Positions 62,828 through 64,000 of a stretch of 64,000 bases of DNA are shown here, piece by piece. Origin of the DNA: Cyanoderma ruficeps (Eukaryota; Chordata; Aves; Passeriformes; Timaliidae); the NCBI GenBank assembly GCA_008694505.1, contig VZDJ01000594.1, forward strand, positions 6,746,948-6,810,947, read 5' to 3'. The notes beneath the pieces were generated by a model. The model was not told the origin of the DNA and made no database searches. It was given only the letters and a program-made list of their open reading frames with translations. The position numbers were made by a program, and so were the translations under genes. Position 1 is the stretch's first letter. Each line of letters opens with the position of its first letter.

Positions 62828-64000
62828 GTAAGCTTACAAGAAAGTTGGAGAAGTGCATAGAAATTACAGGCCTTATTTATAAGTCTGCCAAACATACTGA
62901 GTCTGAAATCTGTTAGAATTCTCTCCTGTTCTCCTCAGTAATTTACATCCTTAGGTGGATTATCATCATAAGTCCTTACAAAGAGCTTATCTTGGAAGAC
63001 AGGCTGGAAATATTTTTTCAAGTGTTTTGTAACAGAAAAGACACAAATAAATGATGAAACAGTGAATATTACCAAATACATACATTTTATTTCACTTCTT
63101 CAAAATTTTTTCTTCATTTACAACTTGTTATTTTACAGGAATTCTGCTCTTCTGATAGTTTCATGTTTCATGCTCTTCTGATAGTTTCATGTTTCTTATC
63201 TCCTCTGTGGAGAGATGTGTTTTGGTGGTTTCTCCCTACACCTGATGAAAATGTCTTTTATAAAAAAAACCTTAGAAGGCATTCATAACTGTGGCTCCAG
63301 AAGCTGAAAAGGAGTTAGAATTGATTTATTTTTTTTGAGACTTCCTAAGAAATACTTCATTAGTTGCACCCCAAGTACAGAATGTATTTGCCTTACAGAA
63401 GTGACAACTACACCTTAGAAAATCTTAAATCAGGAGTAGTCTTAATGACACATACACTAAGTACAAGAGGAGCATTCCTATAAACTTAAATTCCTAAAAC
63501 CTGCAAATCTGTCTATGTTGTTCCTTAGCTTCCCTGTGAGAACATCATGGAAAACACAGTGCAAATGTTTTACTGCAAGCAAAATATATAACGAAACAAC
63601 CTGTGACCTGCTCATAACCCCTTCCCCTAAAAGAAGAGTCTGGGGCATTATAGTCCAGCCAAATTAACATGAATTCCTGGAATAATGCTGGAACAAAATC
63701 TTGCTTCAAACATACATTTCAGGGAAGAACTTGGAATATAGCAAAATGAATAGGATCCTATGTAGCACATGGAATATATTGTATGGCATATCACAAGGCA
63801 GCTGCTTTCTGTGACAGGACAACAGCCTCTGTGCATAGAGAAGAGATTGTTATTATCATATACTTTAATTCTAGTGACAGTTTTTACATGGCTTCTGTGA
63901 TATTCTCGTGAGAAATCAAAATAAATGAGGTATTCATATAACTTCTAGTGAGAAGCAGAAAAGCACAGTCTAGAAAGGTCTGAGGTGGTTTAATCTGAAA
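62828..64000. other. Non-coding sequence, no recognised gene
   Basis: Ordinary AT-rich sequence with one tandem duplication and a possible acceptor at 63138. Nothing else is recognised up to the right edge. Confidence 0.65.
63145..63195. repeat. 26-bp tandem duplication, nearly perfect
   Basis: TGCTCTTCTGATAGTTTCAT and the next five bases are repeated exactly, copies starting at 63145 and 63171 (period 26, one difference at the last position of the unit). The near-identity suggests a recent slippage event or an assembly artefact. Confidence 0.95.

Overview
The window looks like a piece of a vertebrate nuclear genome, most likely avian. It is AT-rich by eye, with normal vertebrate CpG depletion. 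I see no Alu, B1 or other mammalian-type SINE, no L1 reading frame, no recognisable LTR element and no intact CR1. Dispersed repeats are very sparse over 64 kb, which fits a bird better than a mammal, though a reptile is not excluded. One short run of Ns inside a long T tract (52833-52844) shows this is an assembly contig.

I recognise no protein-coding gene, rRNA, tRNA, known microRNA, CRISPR array or intact mobile element. Open frames are short, often begin at non-ATG codons, and occur about as often as expected by chance at this length and composition. The longest (172 codons, minus strand, near 50 kb) matches no family I know. The simplest reading is a gene desert or the inside of one or more very long introns.

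Layout. 1-5.9 kb: non-coding, with weak exon-like segments. 5.9-6.35 kb: the best regulatory candidate, a dense cluster of homeodomain-type and TGACAG-type motifs with an internal inverted repeat. 6.3-24.5 kb: non-coding, with a perfect ATTA/CAGGTG palindrome, a GC-rich hairpin and minus-strand exon-like segments. 24.5-39 kb: an AT-rich stretch with a 12-bp ATTA palindrome, a six-cysteine exon-like segment at 27.6 kb and several microsatellites. 39-41 kb: an imperfect tandem duplication and an AGAGG pentamer tract. 41.3-46.9 kb: four plus-strand splice-flanked open segments whose codon phases join in order, the best hint of an undescribed transcript. 47-52.9 kb: a 38-bp-period duplication, a 40-nt alternating purine-pyrimidine tract and the N gap. 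53-64 kb: mostly featureless, then an exon-like segment and a 26-bp tandem duplication near the right end.

The exon calls rest only on splice-site consensus and open frames. By my rough estimate a handful of such segments is expected by chance in 64 kb of both strands, so each has low confidence. Cross-species alignment and RNA evidence would decide them. Motif-cluster calls are pattern recognition, not proof of enhancer activity.
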